DNA of 64,000 nt from Flavobacteriales bacterium (GTDB taxonomy: Bacteria; Bacteroidota; Bacteroidia; Flavobacteriales_E; Vicingaceae), in NCBI GenBank assembly GCA_020635795.1, contig JACJZD010000001.1:753001-817000 (forward strand), read 5' to 3'. The notes beneath the pieces are model-generated. The model saw nothing but the letters and a program-made list of their open reading frames with translations, did not search any database and had not been told where the DNA came from. The position numbers were made by a program, and so were the translations under genes. This document shows positions 7,994-14,801 of the stretch, piece by piece. Every line of letters starts with the position of its first letter. Position 1 is the stretch's first letter.

Positions 7994-9096
7994 TTTTCCT
8001 TATTTATCACTTTAATTAGTTGATCTATCTGCTCTTTGGTATTGAAGCTATGCAAGCAAATTCTTAAACGTTCTTTTCCTTTTGGAACTGTTGGCGATAA
8101 AATAGGGCGAACATCAAAACCATGTATTTGAATTTTTTTGGCTAGTTGTTTCACTTCGGTGTTGCCAGGGATAATGAGGCAATGAATAGCACTAAATGAA
8201 CTGGGTGATGAGTGACGTGTAGTGAGTGATGAGTTTTTGAAATAGTGGATTAACTCCTTCAATTCATCAATTCTTGAAAGGTGTTGAAGTAAAAATTCGT
8301 GAGCATTTTTTATGGTTAAAATATTAGTTAAAGGTAGGGCAGTGGTATAAATAAATGCTCTTGAATAATTGATTAAATATTCTTTTAATGATTTGCTTCC
8401 AAGCACAGCAGCACCATGTCCGCCAAAAGCTTTTCCAAATGTTATTACTCGTGCAAAAACATTGTTTTCTAAATTTAGTTCAGCAACTAACCCTAAACCA
8501 TTCCCGAAAATACCAACAGCATGAGCTTCGTCAACTATTAAAGCTGCGTTGTATTTTTTACAAAGTTGAGTAATTTCTTGAAGTGGTGCTTGGTCGCCAT
8601 CCATAGAGTAAATGGATTCAACTACAATATAAATTAGGCCTGAGGCTTGTTTTAACTTGTTTTCAAGAGCATCTAAATTATTGTGTTCAAACGAAAAATT
8701 TTTGGCATTGCTCAATTTTATACCATCACGAATAGAAGCATGAATGTATTCATCGTAAATAATAGTGTCGGTTCGTAGTGGTAAACATTGGAACAACCCC
8801 ACATTGGCATTGTAACCCGAGTTAAAAATTAAAGCAGCTTCTGTTTTGTAGAAGTTTGCTAAATAATTTTCAACTTCTTCGGTAATGACATGGTTACCAG
8901 AAATTAATCGAGAACCTGTTGCACCATAATTTTCGAAATGATGATTGAGTTGATGTATAGCCGATTCTTTCGCGAAACCCAAATAATCGTTAGAACAAAA
9001 ATCAACCAACTGTTGATTCGTTTTTAGTTCACGAAAAGCATTCTCTTTTTTTCGTTTATCAAGCTGTTGTTGAATATGTTGAAGCTGATCTTTCAA
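7990..9096 (-). CDS. bioF: 8-amino-7-oxononanoate synthase (or close AONS-family enzyme)
   Basis: PLP-dependent alpha-oxoamine synthase (368 aa) that condenses pimeloyl-thioester with L-alanine. Signs: FCSNDYLGFA near the N-terminus, the GATGSRLISGNH segment, IVDEAHAVGIFG (PLP-contacting Asp and His), and the Schiff-base lysine in TFGKAFGGHGA. Length fits BioF; the neighbours bioD and bioB decide between AONS-family enzymes. Residues near SSLTTRHSSPSS are encoded by a four-unit heptamer array in frame, so this surface segment differs from normal BioF. Confidence 0.93.
   Translation of the reverse strand: MKDQLQHIQQQLDKRKKENAFRELKTNQQLVDFCSNDYLGFAKESAIHQLNHHFENYGATGSRLISGNHVITEEVENYLANFYKTEAALIFNSGYNANVGLFQCLPLRTDTIIYDEYIHASIRDGIKLSNAKNFSFEHNNLDALENKLKQASGLIYIVVESIYSMDGDQAPLQEITQLCKKYNAALIVDEAHAVGIFGNGLGLVAELNLENNVFARVITFGKAFGGHGAAVLGSKSLKEYLINYSRAFIYTTALPLTNILTIKNAHEFLLQHLSRIDELKELIHYFKNSSLTTRHSSPSSFSAIHCLIIPGNTEVKQLAKKIQIHGFDVRPILSPTVPKGKERLRICLHSFNTKEQIDQLIKVINKEK
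8205..8232. repeat. four-unit heptamer array inside bioF
   Basis: Units GTGATGA, GTGACGT, GTAGTGA, GTGATGA in 7-bp phase. Read in frame on the minus strand it gives a Ser/Thr/His-rich stretch (SLTTRHSSPSS) between two helices of BioF. Same unit family as the array after sucD. Confidence 0.85.
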
Positions 9097-9138
9097 TTTT
9101 TAGGTGATTTGATTCATTGTCTATTTAAGTAAAAAGAC

Positions 9139-9161
9139 ACTTCGACAAGCTCAGTGTGACA
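9139..9161. repeat. CGACAAGCTCAG repeat, intergenic copy 1
   Basis: Contains ACTTCGACAAGCTCAGTG followed by TGACA. Near-identical sequence recurs at 11173-11195 and, in the opposite orientation, inside bioB at 9333-9357. A short dispersed repeat seen in many Bacteroidota genomes. Confidence 0.75.
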
Positions 9162-9198
9162 ATACGACTAATGTCAAGCTTTAATTAGTATTGACATT

Positions 9199-9226
9199 TC
9201 TCCCCTTCGGGGAAATTAAGAGGGGC
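9199..9226. repeat. CCCCTTCGGGG hairpin repeat at the 3' end of bioB
   Basis: A CCCC-TT-CGGGG-type hairpin followed by AAATTAAGAGGGGC. The repeat supplies the last codons (SPS) and the stop codon of bioB. Related sequences lie at 11213-11240 and inside the second SpoIIE phosphatase at 59382-59444. Confidence 0.75.
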
Positions 9227-10352
9227 TATTCTCTTTCAAAACCTTTCTCGCTTCTTTTCCTTTTTCCGTTGCTTGTACATTACGTTCAATAACGTGTCCC
9301 GGTCTGCTCCATTTTTCGACATCAATATTGCTGTCATCCTGAGCTTGTCGAAGGATAGGTTGGTCTTTTCTAATTTTTACTTTACCAGTATTGTCTTTTT
9401 GTTTTTCAGTAGGAGTTAAGCCTAACAAACTAAACAACTGCATATCTTCATTGTCGCCTGGGTTAGGAGTCGTTAACAATTTGTCTCCTGCAAAAATTGA
9501 ACTTGCACCTGCCATAAAGCACAGAGCTTGTCCTTCTTTACTCATTTGTGTTCTTCCTGCTGATAAACGTACGGTACTTTTTGGGAAAACAATACGAGTG
9601 GTAGCTATCATTCTAACCACGTCCCAAATCGGCACAATTTCTTGTTCTTCTAAAGGTGTTCCTTCAACTGGAACCAACGCATTGATTGGAATAGATTCAG
9701 GTGCTTCGCTTAATTTTAATAAACCCATTAACATACCAATTCGGTCGTTAACGGTTTCGCCCATACCAATAATACCACCTGAACACACTTTTAATGAGCT
9801 TTTACGTACGTTTTCTAATGTTTTTATTCTGTCGTTAAAACCACGTGTAGAAATAACTTCTTTATAATATTCTTCTGATGTGTCAATGTTGTGGTTATAG
9901 TAATGCAATCCAGCTTCTGCTAAACGTGTTGCTTGATTTTCGGTAACCATACCAAGAGTACAACAAACTTCCATATTCATTGCACTTAATCCTTTTACCA
10001 TTTCAATTACTTGGTCAAAATCTTCTCCATCTTGAACATTTCTCCAAGCAGCACCCATACAAACTCTCGATGAACCAGTAGCTTTTGCAGCTTCAGCTTT
10101 CGCTAAAACTTCATCCAGAGGCATTAAATTGTTTTTTTCTATGTTGGTGTGGTAACGTGCAGCTTGCGGACAATAACCACAATCTTCAGGGCAACCACCT
10201 GTTTTTATCGAAATTAATTTACTTACTTGAATTTTTAATGGATCGTGATATTCTCTATGAACTTTAGCAGCATCATAAATCAATTCCATTAGAGGTTTGT
10301 TATAAATATTCAGAATTTCTTCTTTTGTCCAGTTGCTTCTAATTTCTGCCAT
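9216..10352 (-). CDS. bioB: biotin synthase (radical SAM)
   Basis: Radical-SAM enzyme that inserts sulfur into dethiobiotin. The CxxxCxxC cluster motif is visible as CPEDCGYC (~54-61), followed by YCPQAARYHTN typical of BioB; a second [2Fe-2S] site uses later Cys residues (CMGAAWRN, CCTLGM) and the conserved Arg in TVRLSAGR. At 378 aa it is about 30 residues longer than the E. coli enzyme. The extra C-terminal tail contains ILRQAQDDSNID, encoded by a dispersed DNA repeat, and ends in SPS encoded by a second repeat, so the tail appears to have been built by repeat insertion. First gene of bioB-bioF-bioD-mqnD, with 119 bp to bioF. Confidence 0.96.
   Translation of the reverse strand: MAEIRSNWTKEEILNIYNKPLMELIYDAAKVHREYHDPLKIQVSKLISIKTGGCPEDCGYCPQAARYHTNIEKNNLMPLDEVLAKAEAAKATGSSRVCMGAAWRNVQDGEDFDQVIEMVKGLSAMNMEVCCTLGMVTENQATRLAEAGLHYYNHNIDTSEEYYKEVISTRGFNDRIKTLENVRKSSLKVCSGGIIGMGETVNDRIGMLMGLLKLSEAPESIPINALVPVEGTPLEEQEIVPIWDVVRMIATTRIVFPKSTVRLSAGRTQMSKEGQALCFMAGASSIFAGDKLLTTPNPGDNEDMQLFSLLGLTPTEKQKDNTGKVKIRKDQPILRQAQDDSNIDVEKWSRPGHVIERNVQATEKGKEARKVLKENSPS
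9333..9357. repeat. CGACAAGCTCAG repeat inside bioB
   Basis: Inverse-orientation copy (GTCATCCTGAGCTTGTCG, then AAGGATA) of the repeat at 9139 and 11173, read through in frame as ILRQAQDD in the BioB C-terminal tail, after the conserved catalytic core. Confidence 0.8.
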
Positions 10353-10372
10353 ATTGCTTAAAATTTGAATTA

Positions 10373-10380
10373 CAAAAATA
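10373..10380 (-). promoter_or_regulatory. -7 promoter element for the biotin operon
   Basis: TATTTTTG on the minus strand matches TAnnTTTG, placed about 20 nt upstream of the bioB ATG. No BirA-like palindrome was recognised beside it. Confidence 0.5.
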
Positions 10381-10391
10381 ATTATTAAACT

Positions 10392-10427
10392 GTGAACTAC
10401 GAAAGTTAAAAGTATAAAGTAGGGAGT
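10392..10427. repeat. heptamer array upstream of bioB
   Basis: Units GTGAACT, ACGAAAGT (one 8-mer), TAAAAGT, ATAAAGT, AGGGAGT, each ending in the shared trimer. One arm only. It reaches the stop codon of the next gene. Confidence 0.6.
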
Positions 10428-11149
10428 TAATTTATTAGTTGCTTAATTTTTTCATCTTTGCCTTTATATTCAACTTTTATTTTTACAGATTGTAGAATTT
10501 TATAGAAATTTAATGACCCATTAGTATTAGATGATTGATCTTTTAGATTGAATTTAATAAAAATTCCACCCACACAGAAAGTAGACACAATGTAACTTCT
10601 GTTTAATGAATAGTTTAGAATTGAATATTTTCCTACGGAATTTTGATGTTCAGTTATATTGGAAAATTTATAATCTGGAGATTGAGATTTTAGCTCATCT
10701 TTAAAGTTTAGTATTAAATCTTTACTTGAACATTTTTCAGATAAATACGATTTGAATATATCCATGTGTGTATAAACAGATAGTATTAGGCTGTCAATGT
10801 CACGCAATGTATCGACTCTTGAAATCCACTCAAAATATAATGAGTCAGGCTCTTTAATTGTCTCACTACTTGGATTTGTAAAGAATGAATAACCTTGTGA
10901 TTCACATCCTAAACAATCACTTTTATAATGATTATATTTTTTGATGGAATAAGTTTTAGGTAAATTAAAGTTAATAGAAACTAATAAAGTATCAACTGAG
11001 TTTAATTTACCATTCTCCGTAAAATCCCAAATTTTTATTTTAAATTGAAGTTTTTCCTTATTTACTGTTTTAGAATATTGATACTCTCCAATTATTTTTA
11101 GAATCGGAATTGTAATTAATAATAATATGAATAGATACCTGAATTTCAT
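10427..11149 (-). CDS. hypothetical protein with N-terminal membrane anchor or signal
   Basis: A 240-residue protein I do not recognise. Residues 5-21 (YLFILLLITIPILKIIG) are a hydrophobic segment that acts as a signal-anchor or uncleaved signal, so the rest is probably periplasmic. The remainder is polar, beta-rich and has Cys residues as CLGCES (~77-82), EKCSSK and FCVGG. No operon partner: a -7 promoter, repeats and trmD lie upstream. AT-rich like its neighbours. Expression and function are unknown. Confidence 0.6.
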   Translation of the reverse strand: MKFRYLFILLLITIPILKIIGEYQYSKTVNKEKLQFKIKIWDFTENGKLNSVDTLLVSINFNLPKTYSIKKYNHYKSDCLGCESQGYSFFTNPSSETIKEPDSLYFEWISRVDTLRDIDSLILSVYTHMDIFKSYLSEKCSSKDLILNFKDELKSQSPDYKFSNITEHQNSVGKYSILNYSLNRSYIVSTFCVGGIFIKFNLKDQSSNTNGSLNFYKILQSVKIKVEYKGKDEKIKQLIN

Positions 11150-11172
11150 TATCTAAAAATAACTAAAAAGAT

Positions 11173-11195
11173 GCTTCGACAGGCTCAGCATGACA
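11173..11195. repeat. CGACAAGCTCAG repeat, intergenic copy 2
   Basis: GCTTCGACAGGCTCAGCATG followed by ACA; differs at a few positions from the copy at 9139. Lies between divergent genes, upstream of trmD. Confidence 0.7.
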
Positions 11196-11212
11196 AAATT
11201 ATAAAATAATTC

Positions 11213-11240
11213 CTCCCTATCGGGGAGGTTAGGAGGGGCT
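11213..11240. repeat. CTCCCTATCGGGGAG hairpin repeat before trmD
   Basis: Hairpin CTCCC-TAT-CGGGGAG followed by a GGTTAGGAGGGGC tail, the same order as at 9199-9226. It ends five bases before the trmD -7 element, so it occupies the region where the -33 contact would be. Confidence 0.7.
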
Positions 11241-11244
11241 TTCG

Positions 11245-11252
11245 TACTTTTG
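11245..11252 (+). promoter_or_regulatory. -7 promoter element for trmD, four bases before the ATG
   Basis: TACTTTTG matches TAnnTTTG and is followed by CATT and then the ATG at 11257. With the usual spacing, transcription would begin at or within a few bases of the start codon, giving a leaderless or nearly leaderless mRNA. Confidence 0.6.
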
Positions 11253-11256
11253 CATT

Positions 11257-11931
11257 ATGCGAATAGACATTATAACTGTTTTACCAGAGTTGTTAGAAAG
11301 CCCTTTTAATACTTCGATATTGAAAAGAGCTCAAGATAAAGGTTTGGTAGAAGTTGTTATACATAATTTGAGAGATTATTCTACCAATAAACAAAAGAGT
11401 GTTGACGATTACGCTTTTGGTGGTGGGGCAGGTATGGTGATGCAAATACAACCCATTGCCGATTGTATTGAAAAATTAAAAGCCGAAAGAACGTACGACG
11501 AAATTATATACATGACTCCTGATGGAGAAACCATGAAACAAGGTATGGTAAATACACTTTCGTTGAAAGAAAATATAATGATTTTAGCTGGGCATTACAA
11601 AGGTGTCGACCAACGTGTACGGGATTTATTTATTACCAGAGAAATATCTATTGGAGATTTTGTGTTAACGGGAGGTGAGCTGCCAGCAGCCATTTTAGCC
11701 GATGCCATAATTCGATTAATTCCAGGTGTAATTAGCGATGAAACTTCTGCGTTAACCGATTCTTTTCAAGATAATTTATTAGCGCCGCCCGTTTATACTC
11801 GACCTGAAGAATATAGAGGATTAAAAGTGCCTTCGATTTTATTAGGAGGCGACCATAAAAAAATAGAAGCTTGGCGTGAAGAGGAGGCTTTTAAAAGAAC
11901 TCAAGAAAGAAGACCAGATTTACTTGATTAG
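11257..11931 (+). CDS. trmD: tRNA (guanine37-N1)-methyltransferase
   Basis: SPOUT-class methyltransferase (224 aa) that makes m1G37 in tRNAs reading CNN codons and prevents +1 frameshifting. Family marks: DYAFGGGAGMVMQ, the trefoil-knot SAM loop with AGHYKGVDQRV, and LTGGELPAAILADAIIRLIPGV. Start codon is the ATG four bases after a TAnnTTTG element. It is not linked to rimM, rpsP or rplS here, unlike in many bacteria. The stop codon is also the first base of a heptamer array. Confidence 0.96.
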   Translation: MRIDIITVLPELLESPFNTSILKRAQDKGLVEVVIHNLRDYSTNKQKSVDDYAFGGGAGMVMQIQPIADCIEKLKAERTYDEIIYMTPDGETMKQGMVNTLSLKENIMILAGHYKGVDQRVRDLFITREISIGDFVLTGGELPAAILADAIIRLIPGVISDETSALTDSFQDNLLAPPVYTRPEEYRGLKVPSILLGGDHKKIEAWREEEAFKRTQERRPDLLD

Positions 11932-11993
11932 TTGTTGGTGTATTGTTCATAGTGTATAGAGTTACAATACACGATACACTAATAACGATAAAC
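11931..11993. repeat. two-armed heptamer array after trmD
   Basis: Forward arm of five heptamers GTTGTTG, GTGTATT, GTTCATA, GTGTATA, GAGTTAC (11931-11965); reverse arm AATACAC, GATACAC, TAATAAC, GATAAAC (11966-11993). GTGTATT and AATACAC are exact complements, so the arms can pair. It lies between convergent genes and could act as a transcription barrier. Confidence 0.8.
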
Positions 11994-12187
11994 TATTTTT
12001 CGTCACTCTTACATTGTTCTTCGGGTAGTGCACCACAAAAACCACAAGGCTCGCCATCTTTATTTAAAACTGAATTGGTACTTGCACAAGTTTTATCAAA
12101 ACGACCACCTTTTTTAAAGATAATTTTTACAGCCATACCAAATACGCCAATTCCAAGAATTCCTATAACTAAAAGGGCTAATTTCAT
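11993..12187 (-). CDS. small membrane or secreted protein, 64 aa
   Basis: A short but convincing gene: an N-terminal hydrophobic helix (LALLVIGILGIGVFGMAVKI), a basic stop-transfer KIIFKKGGRF, then a Cys-rich tail with CASTNSVLNKDGEPCGFCG and a fourth Cys in EEQCKSD. Four cysteines in C-x(n)-CxxC-x(n)-C order suggest metal binding or a redox role. Small proteins of this pattern are widespread in Flavobacteria, but no function is known to me. A -7 element lies 17 nt upstream of its ATG. Confidence 0.75.
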   Translation of the reverse strand: MKLALLVIGILGIGVFGMAVKIIFKKGGRFDKTCASTNSVLNKDGEPCGFCGALPEEQCKSDEK

Positions 12188-12204
12188 GTTGATTTATGTT
12201 TGTG

Positions 12205-12212
12205 CAAATTTA
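12205..12212 (-). promoter_or_regulatory. -7 promoter element for the 64-aa protein
   Basis: TAAATTTG on the minus strand; overlaps the stop codon of the upstream flippase gene, and leaves about 10 nt of leader before the ATG at 12187. Confidence 0.5.
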
Positions 12213-13706
12213 ATGTTTTTTAGTTATTCCTAGGTATTGAAAAGTAGAGACAATTAATTTATTAAACTCTAAAGAAATATTTAAAACATAAACTGATGGA
12301 AAAAATAGGATTAAAATAATGAACGATCTTGTTCCCACATTTAGAATAATATGATTGAAATCGGGTATTAAGTTTACAATGAAGTAGATAATTATACTGA
12401 TTATCAAAATCAAAAATGATTTATTCGTAAAAGGAAGTAGTTTATAATTCTTATAAAGAACGATAAGGTAAATTGATAATACTATAAGTGTTGAAATTAA
12501 AGTCGCTAAAGCAGCTCCTACAATACCCATAATTGGTATTAATAGATAATCGGTTACAATAAGTAATAAAATTAGTAAGATGTTTATATAAAAAATGAGT
12601 TTATAATATTTAGAAAAGTTGATTATAATACCATTAATACCTACAGAGATTTCAAAAAGTTTAGCCAAACAAATAAATAATAATACATATTTAGCCTGAG
12701 TGTATTCAGTGGGCAACAATTCAAAAAGACTGTCAACATTTAGCCATATCACCAAAAAAATAAACATTCCGATTAGTAAGAGATTGTTTGAACTTTTTTT
12801 GTAAAAATCGTTGATTTTTACCAAGTCGTTGTTTTTCCAAGCTTCAGAAATAGAAGTGTTAATTATTCGAGTTAAAGCATTAAATGGTATAACTATTAGG
12901 AAACTAACATAAAATGCAACAGAATAAAATGCAACACCTTCCAAGCCAGTTTTGTCAATTGAACCTATTACAAGAGAATCGATTGAAGCAGCCATACCAG
13001 TTATACCACTACCAAACATGGTTAATACTCCAAAGAATAGAATTTCTTTAATTGTTTTTAGATCAAATTTTTTAAAGTTTGGAAGTATAAAAAATTCTTT
13101 TATGTACATCAAATAAAGAAGCTCAAACAATATTAAAAGACCGTAAGTATTAACATATCCAAAGATAAACTCATTAAAATTTATTACTTTGAAATAATAG
13201 AGTATAATTAATATTAACCAAAAACATTTTAGTACGATGTTATCTAAAAAATTATAGAAAACGCTTTTATGTAATGCTTTTAAGTATGAATCAAAAACAT
13301 TTAAATAGATAATATAAAATGTTAAAATGATAGTGTATCCATAATATTCAGAGAACAAACTAGAGTTGGTACTGTAATAACTAATAATGCTAGGTTTAAA
13401 AAAGAAGCTTACAATTAAAAAAATTAGATACCCTATAAAAGGTATAAGCATTATAAAGAACAGAAAACCATTATTTTGATTTGGTTTATCTTTAAAAAAA
13501 GGAAAGAATTTAATAGCGAAACTACTTACTCCAAATGAAAATAACGAGGAGCTCATCATCGCAGCAGAAACAATAACTCTAGTTAAACCAAACTCCGCCG
13601 CTGTAAAAATATTAGGAAAAAGTAAAATAGTATTAACGGCACCAATTATTACACCCGCGTAGGACGTAATTAGATTTATCACACCTTGCTTTGCAATAAC
13701 ACCCAT
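12210..13706 (-). CDS. polysaccharide flippase (Wzx/MOP superfamily)
   Basis: A 498-residue integral membrane protein with about 14 hydrophobic helices, beginning with the MOP-type N-terminus GVINLITSYAGVIIGAVNTILLFP. Such proteins move undecaprenyl-linked oligosaccharides across the inner membrane for O-antigen or exopolysaccharide assembly. Several Asn/Lys-rich loops and very high AT content. A weak -7-like TAGATTCG lies just upstream. It is not adjacent to a polymerase or glycosyltransferase; the related cluster starts 3.6 kb away. Exact substrate cannot be deduced. Confidence 0.88.
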   Translation of the reverse strand: MGVIAKQGVINLITSYAGVIIGAVNTILLFPNIFTAAEFGLTRVIVSAAMMSSSLFSFGVSSFAIKFFPFFKDKPNQNNGFLFFIMLIPFIGYLIFLIVSFFFKPSIISYYSTNSSLFSEYYGYTIILTFYIIYLNVFDSYLKALHKSVFYNFLDNIVLKCFWLILIILYYFKVINFNEFIFGYVNTYGLLILFELLYLMYIKEFFILPNFKKFDLKTIKEILFFGVLTMFGSGITGMAASIDSLVIGSIDKTGLEGVAFYSVAFYVSFLIVIPFNALTRIINTSISEAWKNNDLVKINDFYKKSSNNLLLIGMFIFLVIWLNVDSLFELLPTEYTQAKYVLLFICLAKLFEISVGINGIIINFSKYYKLIFYINILLILLLIVTDYLLIPIMGIVGAALATLISTLIVLSIYLIVLYKNYKLLPFTNKSFLILIISIIIYFIVNLIPDFNHIILNVGTRSFIILILFFPSVYVLNISLEFNKLIVSTFQYLGITKKH

Positions 13707-13778
13707 AATAATACGAATCTAATAAAGATATTTAATATAGGAGCTAATTTTAGACTGTATAAATAGAAATTAAACCAA

Positions 13779-14564
13779 TCACCCGAAATGATTTTTAACT
13801 TTCTCTAATAATTCAGGATAAATATGTGGATTACAAGTGATAATTTCTTTACCAAATAAATAATCATCACCGCCTTTAAAGTCTGCAACCTTACCACCTG
13901 CTTGTTGTACAATAAATGCTCCCGCTGCTACATCCCAAGGGTGCAAACTGTATTCGTAAAAGGCATCGAAACGTCCACAGGCAACATAAGCTAAATCTAC
14001 GGCTGCGGAACCTAAACGACGTAAACCTCTCGAATTTTTCATCAAGTCTTTAAACAAGTTCATGTATTCGTCTTGCTTCTCGTAATCGTAATACGGGAAA
14101 CCTGTTGCAATTAACGAGTCTTCAAGTGTTAGGATAGAGGTAACTGAAATTTCTTTACCGTTTAAATACGCTTTACTTCCTTCCCAGGCATAAAAAAGTT
14201 CGTTTAGGTTTATTTCATAAATAACACCAAGCACCAACTCATTGTTACGTTTTAGACCAATACTGATACAATAACAAGGAACTCCATGAATAAAATTGGT
14301 GGTGCCATCGAGTGGATCAATAATCCAATTGTACTTTTCACCAACTTTAGTTGAAGTGCCTTCTTCGGCAATAAAACCAGCTTCTGGAATAAGTTCTGAA
14401 AGTCGTTTAACTAATTTTTGCTCTGCAGTTTTATCAACAAAGGTTACCAAGCTGTTTTTCGATTTGGTTTCTACATCGCTTAAAGCAATTTTTTGTGATT
14501 GAATGTATGCTCCAACTTCTTTTGCAAGGGCGTTTACTTCAGTACAAACGGTTTCTAAATTCAT
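13779..14564 (-). CDS. suhB: inositol monophosphatase family protein
   Basis: A Mg-dependent sugar phosphatase (261 aa). Both family motifs are complete: the first metal-binding Glu pair in FIAEEGT (~67) and WIIDPLDGTTNFIHG (~80-94), and the C-terminal WDVAAGAFIVQQAGG, where the Asp is the second metal ligand. Substrates in this family include inositol-1-phosphate and related sugar phosphates; SuhB of enterobacteria also acts with the rRNA antitermination machinery. Single gene, with a strong terminator upstream that separates it from the PspC gene. Symbol given by family resemblance. Confidence 0.88.
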   Translation of the reverse strand: MNLETVCTEVNALAKEVGAYIQSQKIALSDVETKSKNSLVTFVDKTAEQKLVKRLSELIPEAGFIAEEGTSTKVGEKYNWIIDPLDGTTNFIHGVPCYCISIGLKRNNELVLGVIYEINLNELFYAWEGSKAYLNGKEISVTSILTLEDSLIATGFPYYDYEKQDEYMNLFKDLMKNSRGLRRLGSAAVDLAYVACGRFDAFYEYSLHPWDVAAGAFIVQQAGGKVADFKGGDDYLFGKEIITCNPHIYPELLEKVKNHFG

Positions 14565-14592
14565 GGTTGATTTTCTTGTAAAATTACAAAAT

Positions 14593-14623
14593 AAAAAAGC
14601 CCCGCAATACTGCGGGACTCTTT
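14593..14623 (-). terminator. intrinsic terminator of the PspC-gene transcript
   Basis: Stem CCCGCA-ATAC-TGCGGG extended by one or two pairs, followed on the minus strand by six T residues. It closes the transcript of the PspC gene 180 bp after its stop codon, beyond an ACATAG-type element. Confidence 0.85.
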
Positions 14624-14658
14624 TGCACTAACTAAACAACTTACTACTAACTTTCTTT

Positions 14659-14792
14659 AACCACATAGGAACATAGTTTTTTTGTATCAAAGAATTACAT
14701 AGTTTGTCTTAGACAATACACAATAGCTTGCTATTGTTAGCTATGTGTACTTATATATTCTTTAATTTTTTCATCTATGTATCCATGTGGTT
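14659..14792. repeat. ACATAG inverted-repeat element, copy A (134 bp)
   Basis: Ends AACCACATAGGAACATAG and (inverted) AACCACATGGATACATAG. Contains a perfect 7-bp hairpin ACAATAG-CTTG-CTATTGT at 14720-14737. Starts 10 bp after the PspC gene stop codon. Too short to encode a transposase. Confidence 0.85.
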
Positions 14793-14801
14793 TTATATTT
14801 A

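Noticed and set aside
11943..12233. 96-codon plus-strand frame after trmD
   Set aside because: It runs through the heptamer array and over the 64-aa membrane protein on the other strand, whose Cys-rich pattern and promoter make it the real gene.
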